In this document: piece by piece, positions 1 through 5,277 of the stretch
How positions within the stretch are numbered: the first letter of the stretch is position 1
How the letters are laid out: each line of letters opens with the position of its first letter
Source of the DNA: Dehalococcoidia bacterium
Lineage (GTDB): Bacteria; Chloroflexota; Dehalococcoidia; Dehalococcoidales; UBA1222
Assembly: GCA_009786345.1 (NCBI GenBank)
Contig: WQTJ01000093.1
Span: 1-6,635, forward strand
Direction: 5' to 3'
Length of the DNA stretch: 6,635 bases
Notes under the pieces: model-generated
What the model was told of the DNA's origin: nothing
The model's input: the letters and a program-made list of their open reading frames with translations, nothing else
Databases searched by the model: none
Program-made: the position numbers and the translations under genes

Positions 1-28
1 TCAAACTTTGACCGTATACTTTCCATTC

Positions 29-72
29 TCAACGCCTCCATACTTTGTTTTACCATATATTCGAGGCGTTGA
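29..72. repeat. 10-bp perfect inverted repeat with 24-nt spacer
   Basis: TCAACGCCTC at 29-38 is exactly reverse-complementary to GAGGCGTTGA at 63-72. Beyond one mismatch (28/73) three more base pairs form (25-27 with 74-76). The 24-nt loop is AT-rich, and neither side has a U-run, so this is not a standard intrinsic terminator. It could be a pair of operator half-sites, an RNA hairpin at the 3' end of a gene left of the window, or part of a repeat family. The repeat itself is plain; its role is unknown. Confidence 0.6.
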
Positions 73-90
73 AAATTTATGAAACAGCCG

Positions 91-113
91 TGACGTATAA
101 CCGTCAATTTTTC
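91..113 (+). terminator. weak hairpin plus T-run, possible terminator of a gene left of the window
   Basis: TGACG (91-95) pairs with CGTCA (102-106) around a 6-nt loop and is followed by ATTTTTC. The 5-bp stem is short for an intrinsic terminator. Lying just after the larger inverted repeat at 29-72, it could contribute to ending a + strand transcript from outside the window. No coding sequence that it would terminate can be confirmed in positions 1-90. Confidence 0.25.
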
Positions 114-158
114 ATTTATCAACAGTGATTTACGCTTTGTTCGACGCTTAATTCAAAA

Positions 159-187
159 TTGACAGCCTTGTGTCGCTGTGATAATCT
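159..187 (+). promoter_or_regulatory. sigma-70-like promoter for the NifU-like gene
   Basis: A perfect -35 box, TTGACA (159-164), is followed 17 bp later by TAATCT (182-187). That hexamer is preceded by TGA (179-181), giving an extended -10 form. An overlapping alternative -10, GATAAT (180-185), has a 15-bp spacer. Transcription would start near 194, leaving about 147 nt of untranslated leader. A direct repeat ACGCTT (132-137 and 144-149, 12-bp period) lies just upstream and could be a regulator site, but that is only a guess. Confidence 0.55.
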
Positions 188-340
188 GGCGCAGTAGAGG
201 TTCTTATAAATTTGCTGAGCAACAATCAAAAATGTGCGCATCCTGAGATACGGACCCAGTATGCTCCCAGTAATTGCAGTGCGGAGCAGCAGAAAATCTG
301 CCACGGCGCAAAGACAGCCACAACATCTAAAGGAGAGAGT
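188..340 (+). other. long 5' leader of the NifU-like gene, no recognised element
   Basis: Between the promoter and the ATG at 341 lies about 150 nt with no recognisable gene. Visible small elements are an odd palindrome TTGCTGAGCAA (212-222), two copies of CCCAGTA near 255 and 267, and a short hairpin GCAGA/TCTGC (289-293 with 297-301). The reading frame is open back to a TTG at 212 in frame with the downstream gene, but no Shine-Dalgarno precedes it and the encoded stretch does not look like the family. I therefore read it as leader. I do not recognise a riboswitch class. Confidence 0.4.
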
Positions 341-568
341 ATGGATAACATAAAAGAGAAGATAGAAGCTTCACTTAATAAAGTCCGCCCCGCTTTGGTT
401 GCAGACGGCGGGAATGTGGAACTAGTTGACTTCACAGATGGCGTAGTTAAGGTAAAATTAGTCGGACACTGTGCAGGCTGCCCAATGTCCATAATGACCC
501 TCAAAAATGGTATTGAACGCATACTTAAGCAGGAAATTCCTGAGGTTAAACAAGTTATATCAGCTTAG
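341..568 (+). CDS. NifU-like C-terminal domain protein (Fe-S cluster scaffold/carrier)
   Basis: This 75-residue protein consists of just the C-terminal NifU domain. The family binds a labile Fe-S cluster, usually between two subunits, and passes it to client proteins in the cytoplasm. The signature is visible: VRPALVADGGNVELV at about residues 15-29, then HCAGCPMS with the CxxC pair at C44 and C47, then the helix containing TLKNGIE. The usual partner IscU-like N-terminal and ferredoxin-like middle domains are absent, as in many short bacterial homologues. The ATG at 341 is chosen because AAAGGAGAG (329-337) is a strong Shine-Dalgarno site just upstream and the residues match where the domain starts. 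The gene appears monocistronic, with its own promoter at 159-187 and a terminator at 591-620. The family call is secure; the specific client proteins cannot be told. Confidence 0.92.
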   Translation: MDNIKEKIEASLNKVRPALVADGGNVELVDFTDGVVKVKLVGHCAGCPMSIMTLKNGIERILKQEIPEVKQVISA

Positions 569-590
569 GTATTTATCCAACTAAAACACA

Positions 591-620
591 AAGACGGGAA
601 TACCAACTCCCGTCTTTTTT
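591..620 (+). terminator. intrinsic terminator, possibly bidirectional
   Basis: AAGACGGGA (591-599) and TCCCGTCTT (608-616) form a perfect 9-bp stem with an 8-nt loop, followed by TTTT (617-620). It ends the NifU-like transcript 22 nt after its stop. The convergent lysC gene stops at 676. Read from the minus strand, the same stem is followed by TGTGTTTT, so it may also stop lysC transcripts, less efficiently. Confidence 0.9.
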
Positions 621-675
621 GTTGCCATGCGATGTGAGAAACTACCACCCTGAAAGTTTTCAATTTGCTTGACAG

Positions 676-1887
676 CTATTTTTCCAGCGCAAAAGCCTTG
701 TGCAGTGCCTTACTTGCCTCATTAGCTTTATCATCAGTGATAATAACTGTAATACGAATCTCCGAAGTAGTGATAAGCTGAATGTTGATACCAGCAGCGA
801 ACAATGTACTGAACATAGTAGCTGCATATCCCGGCGTATTCTGCATGCCACTGCCTATAATACTCACTTTAGCCAGCTTGGTATCCGCCACACATTCGCG
901 AGCACCCACTTTTTCAGCAATAGGCCTCACCATCTGCAACGCTTTTCCGGCATCTCCTTTAGTCACTGTAAAAGTGAGATCTGTTATGTTTTGGATGCTA
1001 GCATTCTGCACGATGGTATCTACGCTAATACCCGTTTTAGCTAGCGGCTCAAATATAGAGGCGGCTATGCCAGGTGTGTCCGGCACTCCAACAATGGTAA
1101 TTTTAGCCACATCCATATCCTGAGTAATAGCCGTAACTTTGTTTTGTATCTCCATAAGCCCTCCATGAATAAGTGTTCCAGGGCGATCATTAAAGCTGGA
1201 AGCCACTAATATCGGAACATTATAAATTTGGCCAATCTCCACAGCACGCGGATGCATCACTTTGCTGCCATATGTAGCCAATTCCAACATTTCATCATAG
1301 CTAATTTCCTTCAACTTTGATGCATTAGGCACAACACGCGGGTCAGCGGTAAAAATACCCTCAACATCCGTATAACGCTCGCACACACTTGCTCCCAAAC
1401 TTGCAGCTAATGCCACCGCTGTGGTATCAGAACCACCTCGCCCCAGCGTAGTGATATCATTATTCTTGGTAATACCCTGAAACCCGGCAACTATGACTAT
1501 ATTCCCATTTTTAATTTCAGCGACAATACGGCTTGGATTTATGCTTTGAATACGAGCATGGCTATAGTTAGAGTCCGTCTGAATACCAGCCTGAGCACCG
1601 GAAAGGCTGATGGTTTTATATCCCATATTTTCCAGTGCCATAGTAAGCAATGTGCTGGACACCATCTCTCCAGTGGAAAGCAAGACATCCATTTCACGCG
1701 CATTTGGACTATCAGTTATCTGGTGAGCCAACTTTATGAGGTCATCTGTCGCATCACCCATGGCAGAAACTACCACTACCACATCATTTCCAGCTTCTTT
1801 CGCAGCAATTACACGACGAGCCACGTTGCGAATTCTGTCCGCATCACCTACAGATGTTCCACCATATTTTTGTACTACTAAAGACAT
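676..1887 (-). CDS. lysC: aspartate kinase (aspartokinase) with two ACT domains
   Basis: This enzyme phosphorylates L-aspartate with ATP, the committed cytoplasmic step towards lysine, threonine and methionine. The 403-residue length fits the monofunctional LysC/Ask class. Visible kinase motifs are KYGGTSVG (7-14), SAMGDATDDL (41-50), STGE (71-74), TTLGRGGSDTTA (147-157 region), YTDVEGIFTADPR (172-184) and SKVMHPRA (208-215). Two C-terminal ACT modules follow at about 260-325 and 340-400, the second containing TSEIRITV, so amino-acid feedback inhibition is expected. A GTG at 1899 would add four residues (MFEN), but it lies inside the Shine-Dalgarno AAAGGTG (1897-1903). The ATG at 1887 is correctly spaced and gives the family-typical start MSLVVQKYGGTSVG. 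The gene lies downstream of the zinc-ribbon gene and the apgM-like gene on the same strand, with its own promoter at 1968-1998. An internal start may give a separate regulatory subunit. Confidence 0.95.
   Translation of the reverse strand: MSLVVQKYGGTSVGDADRIRNVARRVIAAKEAGNDVVVVVSAMGDATDDLIKLAHQITDSPNAREMDVLLSTGEMVSSTLLTMALENMGYKTISLSGAQAGIQTDSNYSHARIQSINPSRIVAEIKNGNIVIVAGFQGITKNNDITTLGRGGSDTTAVALAASLGASVCERYTDVEGIFTADPRVVPNASKLKEISYDEMLELATYGSKVMHPRAVEIGQIYNVPILVASSFNDRPGTLIHGGLMEIQNKVTAITQDMDVAKITIVGVPDTPGIAASIFEPLAKTGISVDTIVQNASIQNITDLTFTVTKGDAGKALQMVRPIAEKVGARECVADTKLAKVSIIGSGMQNTPGYAATMFSTLFAAGINIQLITTSEIRITVIITDDKANEASKALHKAFALEK
1153..1164 (-). other. candidate internal translation start of lysC (beta-subunit type)
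   Basis: Within lysC, GGAGGG (complement of 1159-1164) lies 3 nt before an in-frame ATG (1155-1153) at codon 245. Translation from here would give a 159-residue protein holding only the two ACT domains. Bacillus and Corynebacterium lysC genes are known to make such a beta subunit from an in-frame internal start at about the same place, giving an alpha2beta2 enzyme. The spacing is slightly short, and the GGA-GGG codons are also simply Gly-Gly, so chance is possible. Confidence 0.4.
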
Positions 1888-1896
1888 GTTTTCAAA

Positions 1897-1903
1897 CACC
1901 TTT
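1897..1903 (-). promoter_or_regulatory. Shine-Dalgarno site deciding the lysC start
   Basis: AAAGGTG on the minus strand ends 9 nt before the ATG at 1887. It overlaps the alternative GTG codon at 1899-1897, which argues against that upstream start. The RNA here can also form a tiny stem, ACCT-GUAA-AGGT, that covers part of the site; four base pairs are too few to claim regulation. Confidence 0.6.
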
Positions 1904-1967
1904 ACAGGTTATTCCAAGATTCAATAAATACCGCTGACTATCGCCATTCCATATTTTTAATCGGCAT

Positions 1968-1998
1968 ATTATACAAAATTACACCGCTATTAACACAA
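1968..1998 (-). promoter_or_regulatory. promoter in front of lysC
   Basis: On the minus strand a perfect TATAAT (-10) lies at complement 1968-1973. A weak TTGTGT (-35, three of six matches) lies at complement 1993-1998 with a 19-bp spacer. Transcription would start near 1961, giving a leader of about 74 nt before the ATG at 1887. That is too short for a lysine riboswitch, and none is seen. It suggests lysC can be transcribed independently of the upstream apgM/zinc-ribbon pair. Confidence 0.5.
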
Positions 1999-2006
1999 CT
2001 AAAGTT

Positions 2007-2216
2007 CTAACCGCGGCCTCGCAACTTATCCCACCAAGATGGCTTGCCATGTGCCCCGTAACTTGGAGTAGGAAAACTCTGCTCACAACGATTGCAGCGC
2101 CAAGTCTTGTACATTTTGTTGTATGACAGATTTGGGCTGCCACAGCGCGGGCAGAGCGCTGCTCCGCGTGTCTTGTTGCGACTTTCGTGATAGTATTCAT
2201 CTTCACGACGCGGCAT
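2007..2216 (-). CDS. small zinc-ribbon protein, function unknown
   Basis: I do not recognise this 69-residue protein beyond its fold. It has a CPRCG knuckle (C22, C25) and a CNRC knuckle (C41, C44) separated by 15 residues, the usual layout of a single zinc ribbon. It has a charged, basic N-terminus (PRREDEYYHESRNK) and a Pro/Gly/Trp-containing tail (KPSWWDKLRGRG), and no signal peptide or membrane segment. The start at 2216 is supported by GGAGGT (complement 2224-2229), placed inside the last codons of the apgM-like gene. Only one base separates that gene's TGA from this ATG (TGACATG), so translation is very likely coupled. Such ribbons bind nucleic acid or protein; which applies here is unknown. 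An overlapping ORF in another frame (1979-2221) lacks the Cys pattern and is a shadow. Confidence 0.8.
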   Translation of the reverse strand: MPRREDEYYHESRNKTRGAALCPRCGSPNLSYNKMYKTWRCNRCEQSFPTPSYGAHGKPSWWDKLRGRG

Positions 2217-2217
2217 G

Positions 2218-3405
2218 TCAATGACCTCCGATAAAACGACTCATTATGTTATGTCCTTTGTGGATAAACACATCTGTCTGTTTCGCTTCACTCTCAGTAA
2301 AGCGCTGTGCTTTATTGGGTTCAAAACCCGGTCCCCACATAAGAAAAGGTACTGGTTCAGCCACGTGGGTACAAATTGCCACAGGCGTGGGATGGTCAGG
2401 CATTACCAGCAGGCACAACTCCCCTTTATAGCTACGGATGCGCGAAACAATTTCGGAATCAATCTTTTCAATAGCTGCGATTTTCTCATCGGCATTGCCG
2501 GCATGTCCTGATTCATCCGGAGCTTCAACATGTACGACCACCATGTCACGATCAGCCAGCGCCTTCAACGCTCCATCAGCCTGTCCCGCAAAATTATTGG
2601 TCATATTATCTGTTACGCCAGCTATATCCAATATATCCATACTCATCATCATACCTAAACCACGCAGCAAATCCACTCCTGAAGTCAATGCCGCACTCAG
2701 TTGATAAACTTCCTTGAAACTCGGGGTTTTAGGTATAGGTCCACTACCCCAAAAAAGCCATACGGAGGTAGCCGGCATTTGACCACGCGCCACACGTTTA
2801 TAGTTCACGGGCTGATGCTTAAGTACGTCCTGTGAGTTAGACATCAAACTGTTGAGTAGGCGGCTTCCGCGACCTTTAGGCAAATATTTTGCCACAGCTT
2901 TACCAGAAATATCATGCGGAGGAGTACAAATAGCTTGAGTAGTTTCCATATGACCTTTTATCTTGAGTATATGACGATAACCCACGCCAGGATAAAATTG
3001 AATTGTATCACTGCCTAGGTGTTCATTGAGAGCAGTGATTAACTGCTGCGATTCTTCGCTCTCAATATGCCCTGAGGAGTAACTGCACATACAGCCTCTT
3101 TTGAGAGTTACCAAATTGCAACGAAATACTGCTTCGCCACGCTTAATAGGTATACCCATACTAACAGCTTCTATAGCTGCGCGGCCTTTATAATACACTT
3201 CAGGATCATAGCCCAATAAAGACATCCCTGCTACAGCGCTGGAAGGTTCCATGCCAAGCGGCACATTATTGGTCATTCCAAGCATGCCTTCACGAGTAAA
3301 CGCATCTAAGTTAGGAGTACGCGCCAGCTCAAGCGTAGTTTTATCACCGCGCTCTTTGAGCGGCCACCCGGCAGCTCCATCCATAATCAAAACACAATAT
3401 TTCAC
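2218..3405 (-). CDS. archaeal-type phosphoglycerate mutase family protein (ApgM-like; possible homoserine kinase)
   Basis: This 395-residue protein belongs to the alkaline-phosphatase superfamily, ApgM branch. Visible motifs are IMDG (7-10, with metal-ligand Asp9), a Ser motif EPSSAVAG (53-60), LLGYDP (63-68), PPHDISGK (162-169), WLFWGSG (216-222), HVEAPDESGHAGN (292-304), MPDHPTPV (335-342) and THVAEPVPF (346-354). Classical members interconvert 3- and 2-phosphoglycerate without bisphosphoglycerate. A bacterial subgroup resembling this one, with the DHPTP signature, is catalogued as 'proposed homoserine kinase'. Aspartokinase two genes downstream favours that reading here. The usual Asp after the catalytic Ser appears as Ala57. 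The start is GTG at 3405, chosen because AAGGAAGG (complement 3410-3417) is well placed and MKYCVLIMDG is the family-typical N-terminus. The family is certain; mutase versus kinase is not decided by the sequence. Confidence 0.9.
   Translation of the reverse strand: MKYCVLIMDGAAGWPLKERGDKTTLELARTPNLDAFTREGMLGMTNNVPLGMEPSSAVAGMSLLGYDPEVYYKGRAAIEAVSMGIPIKRGEAVFRCNLVTLKRGCMCSYSSGHIESEESQQLITALNEHLGSDTIQFYPGVGYRHILKIKGHMETTQAICTPPHDISGKAVAKYLPKGRGSRLLNSLMSNSQDVLKHQPVNYKRVARGQMPATSVWLFWGSGPIPKTPSFKEVYQLSAALTSGVDLLRGLGMMMSMDILDIAGVTDNMTNNFAGQADGALKALADRDMVVVHVEAPDESGHAGNADEKIAAIEKIDSEIVSRIRSYKGELCLLVMPDHPTPVAICTHVAEPVPFLMWGPGFEPNKAQRFTESEAKQTDVFIHKGHNIMSRFIGGH
2224..2229 (-). promoter_or_regulatory. 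Shine-Dalgarno site of the zinc-ribbon gene inside the apgM-like gene
   Basis: GGAGGT on the minus strand is formed by two Gly codons near the end of the apgM-like reading frame and lies 7 nt before the ATG at 2216. Ribosomes finishing the upstream gene at TGA (2220-2218) are therefore placed to start the next one. Confidence 0.7.
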
Positions 3406-3420
3406 AAAACCTTCCTTAAT

Positions 3421-3449
3421 TTGCCCGGCAAACTGAAACCACTTATAAT
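3421..3449 (+). promoter_or_regulatory. promoter of tRNA-Pro
   Basis: TTGCCC (3421-3426) and a perfect TATAAT (3444-3449) are separated by exactly 17 bp. The -10 ends 9 bp before the mature tRNA 5' end at 3459, so the primary transcript carries almost no 5' extension. The same AT core reads TATTAT on the minus strand and could serve as a weak -10 for the divergent apgM-like gene, but no convincing -35 accompanies it. Confidence 0.7.
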
Positions 3450-3458
3450 ATCACCCTA

Positions 3459-3537
3459 CGGGGCGTAGCGCAGTTTGGTTTAGCGCGCAGCGTTCGGGAC
3501 GCTGAGGCCGGTGGTTCAAATCCACTCGCCCCGACCA
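3459..3537 (+). tRNA. tRNA-Pro (anticodon CGG)
   Basis: A complete 79-nt cloverleaf can be drawn. The acceptor stem CGGGGCG (3459-3465) pairs perfectly with CGCCCCG (3527-3533). The D stem is GCGC/GCGC, and the anticodon stem is CAGCG/CGCTG around TTCGGGA. The variable loop is five bases, and the T arm is GGTGG-TTCAAAT-CCACT with one G-U pair. The discriminator is A3534 and the CCA end is encoded (3535-3537). The anticodon CGG (3495-3497) reads CCG proline codons. The gene is on the opposite strand to its neighbours mazG and the apgM-like gene, and its last base touches the mazG stop codon (3538-3540). No terminator is seen after it, so its precursor probably extends antisense into the 3' end of mazG. 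Confidence 0.96.
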
Positions 3538-4317
3538 TCAACCCACCGCCAATTTTGCTTCATTCCATAGCTTATTCTGTTCATCAAGTGACATCTTAAC
3601 CAAATCCAATTTGCGTTCGCGGCATAGTGTTTCCATATACGAAAAGCGCCTATAAAACTTGCTGTTTGATTCTCGCAATGCTGATTCCAAGTCAATATTC
3701 TGACGGCGAGCATAATTAGCCAGCGTAAACAGCACGTCACCTAATTCAACAGCTCTTTCATGCGGTGCAATAACCGCTTTTGCCTCAGCAATTTCTTCTG
3801 CTAACTTATCAAGCACACCATCATCGCTAGGCCAATCAAAGCCCACTCGTGCGACTCGTTCCTGCACAGACTGGCTGTAAGCCAACGCAGGCAGCATCTT
3901 TGGCACACCGCCTAACATGACAGCTTCTTCTTTACGCTCTTTCTTTTTCAGCTCTTCCCAACGTACCAACACGTCATCGGAATTCTTGGCGGTGGCTGAG
4001 CTAAAAACATGCGGATGCCGATAAATCAATTTACGATTGATGGCCTCAATTACATCCCCTATATCAAACTCAGCAGCATCTTTGGCCACTTGAGCATGCA
4101 AAACTATCTGTAACAGCAGGTCCCCTAATTCAGAACACAGATTAGTGGGATCAGTCTCATCCAGCGCCTCCAGCACTTCATAGCTTTCTTCCAGCAGATG
4201 CTCGCGTAGCGATGCATGGGTCTGTTCGCGATCCCAAGGGCAACCGTCGGGGCCACGCAAAGAAGTTATAATTTGTACTAAACTGCCAAATTGTCTCAAA
4301 TCTTGAGGAATATCCAT
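3538..4317 (-). CDS. mazG: MazG nucleoside triphosphate pyrophosphohydrolase
   Basis: MazG hydrolyses (d)NTPs, including non-canonical ones, to monophosphates and pyrophosphate. It is known as a nucleotide-pool cleaner, and in E. coli it also modulates ppGpp-linked starvation responses. The 259-residue protein has the full tandem architecture. The first MazG domain has CPWDREQTH (26-34), EEsYE (E43, E44, E47) and ELGD (E63, D66); the second has EEIAE (E174, E175, E178) and ELGD (E191, D194). These Glu/Asp sets are the magnesium ligands. The RHPHVF motif (100-105) and the linker VRWEELKKKE (118-127) are also typical. The ATG at 4317 follows an AAGGT ribosome site and a strong promoter with a very short leader. 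The stop codon abuts tRNA-Pro, leaving no space for a terminator, so transcripts may continue towards the apgM-like gene. Confidence 0.95.
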   Translation of the reverse strand: MDIPQDLRQFGSLVQIITSLRGPDGCPWDREQTHASLREHLLEESYEVLEALDETDPTNLCSELGDLLLQIVLHAQVAKDAAEFDIGDVIEAINRKLIYRHPHVFSSATAKNSDDVLVRWEELKKKERKEEAVMLGGVPKMLPALAYSQSVQERVARVGFDWPSDDGVLDKLAEEIAEAKAVIAPHERAVELGDVLFTLANYARRQNIDLESALRESNSKFYRRFSYMETLCRERKLDLVKMSLDEQNKLWNEAKLAVG

Positions 4318-4336
4318 TTTTTACCTTAACACCCAA

Positions 4337-4365
4337 ATTATACATTCAAGGTGTGAGGCGGGCAA
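4337..4365 (-). promoter_or_regulatory. promoter of mazG
   Basis: On the minus strand TTGCCC (complement 4360-4365) and a perfect TATAAT (complement 4337-4342) are separated by 17 bp. Both hexamers and the spacing are identical to those of the tRNA-Pro promoter. Transcription would start near 4330, giving a leader of only about 13 nt that still includes the AAGGT ribosome site. Confidence 0.7.
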
Positions 4366-4391
4366 TTGCCAACTACGCCAAATGCAACATC

Positions 4392-4420
4392 TTGACGCCA
4401 GCCCATACGGCTGTTACTCT
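4392..4420 (+). promoter_or_regulatory. promoter of pyrF (extended -10 type)
   Basis: TTGACG (4392-4397) is followed after 17 bp by TACTCT (4415-4420), with TGT directly before it (4412-4414), which makes an extended -10. It diverges from the mazG promoter, whose -35 is only 26 bp away. The leader to the ATG at 4450 would be about 23 nt, too short for a pyrimidine attenuator or riboswitch. Confidence 0.45.
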
Positions 4421-4449
4421 TGTTTGAAAAATAATTAGCGGGATTTAAT

Positions 4450-5277
4450 ATGGGATTTTTCGCACAACTGGATGCCGCCATTAAAAAAAATAATAGTCTC
4501 CTCTGTGTCGGATTGGATCCGAATCCATCTCTTATGCCTCCCGGAGTTGACGCCTTAACTTTCAACAAGACTATCATTGATGCTACTGCTGACATAGTAT
4601 GCGCTTACAAACCAAATCTGGCTTTCTATGAAGCCGCAGGTCAGCAAGGTTGGGATGTTCTTAAACAGACCATAAATTATATTCCAAAAGGCATCCCAGT
4701 CATTGCCGATGCCAAGCGCGGCGATATCGGTAACACCTCACAAGCCTATGCCGCAGCCATCTTTGAAAACTTGGGAGCGGGAGCTGTAACTGTCAGTCCT
4801 TACCTAGGGCTTGATTCTGTAGAGCCTTTTCTGAAAAACTATCCCGACAAAGGCGTATTCATATTATGCCGCACATCCAATCAAGGTGCCACTGACTTCC
4901 AAAGCCTGCCAGTAAAAATTGATAATTTAGAGATGCCGCTGTATCAAGCAGTAGCACGTAAGGCAGAGCAATGGAATACTCTGAACAACGTCGGGCTTGT
5001 GGTTGGCGCTACCTATCCCGCTGAAATGCAAGAGTTGCGCAAAACGCATCCCGACCTCCCTTTTCTCGTCCCCGGAATCGGAGCGCAAGGAGGCGACATA
5101 AAATTGACACTGGAGACAGGACTGAACACAGAAGGCAAAGGCATCATCGTCAATTCATCGCGTCAGATTTTATATGCGTCGCGCGGGTCAGACTTCGCCA
5201 AAAATGCTGCCTTAGCAGCTGAGACTCTACGGCAAGAGATTAACCTCTACCGCCAGCCTTGCAATAAAGAGAATTAA
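4450..5277 (+). CDS. pyrF: orotidine 5'-phosphate decarboxylase (long, type 2 PyrF)
   Basis: This enzyme decarboxylates orotidine 5'-phosphate to UMP, the last step of de novo pyrimidine synthesis, in the cytoplasm. The catalytic DxKxxD array is intact as DAKRGD (D87, K89, D92), following CVGLDPN (19-25) and KPNLAFYE (54-61). Later barrel motifs are SPYLG (116-120), VGATYP (185-190), PGIGAQGGD (208-216) and NSSRQILYA (235-243), the last ones forming the phosphate-binding region. At 275 residues it is longer than the roughly 230-residue E. coli type and matches the 'subfamily 2' form. The ATG at 4450 has a modest ribosome site (GCGGGA) and gives the usual short N-terminus. Its TAA overlaps the ATG of the DUF951 gene by one base. 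No other pyrimidine gene is in the window. Confidence 0.95.
   Translation: MGFFAQLDAAIKKNNSLLCVGLDPNPSLMPPGVDALTFNKTIIDATADIVCAYKPNLAFYEAAGQQGWDVLKQTINYIPKGIPVIADAKRGDIGNTSQAYAAAIFENLGAGAVTVSPYLGLDSVEPFLKNYPDKGVFILCRTSNQGATDFQSLPVKIDNLEMPLYQAVARKAEQWNTLNNVGLVVGATYPAEMQELRKTHPDLPFLVPGIGAQGGDIKLTLETGLNTEGKGIIVNSSRQILYASRGSDFAKNAALAAETLRQEINLYRQPCNKEN

Noticed and set aside
1..90. C-terminal end of an upstream + strand gene
   Set aside because: Frames 1 and 2 are open for 23-26 codons from the left edge, but the stretches are too short and show no recognisable motif.
212..340. In-frame N-terminal extension of the NifU-like protein from a TTG at 212
   Set aside because: There is no Shine-Dalgarno before the TTG and the extension shows no domain. 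The ATG at 341 has a strong AAAGGAGAG site and matches the family's N-terminus.
782..1123. 113-codon + strand ORF antisense to lysC
   Set aside because: It mirrors the lysC codons, has no ribosome site and resembles no known family; the aspartokinase reading is unambiguous.
1888..1899. lysC start at GTG 1899
   Set aside because: The codon overlaps the Shine-Dalgarno sequence AAAGGTG, which is correctly spaced for the ATG at 1887.
1888..1967. Lysine riboswitch or T-box upstream of lysC
   Set aside because: The space between promoter and start is about 74 nt, too short for a lysine riboswitch, and no T-box signature or terminator/antiterminator pair is visible.
1979..2221. 80-codon minus-strand ORF overlapping the zinc-ribbon gene
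   Set aside because: It is a frame-shifted shadow lacking the paired CxxC motifs and the ribosome site used by the 2216 start.
4398..4449. Attenuator or leader-peptide control of pyrF
   Set aside because: The predicted leader is about 23 nt and contains no hairpin with a U-run.
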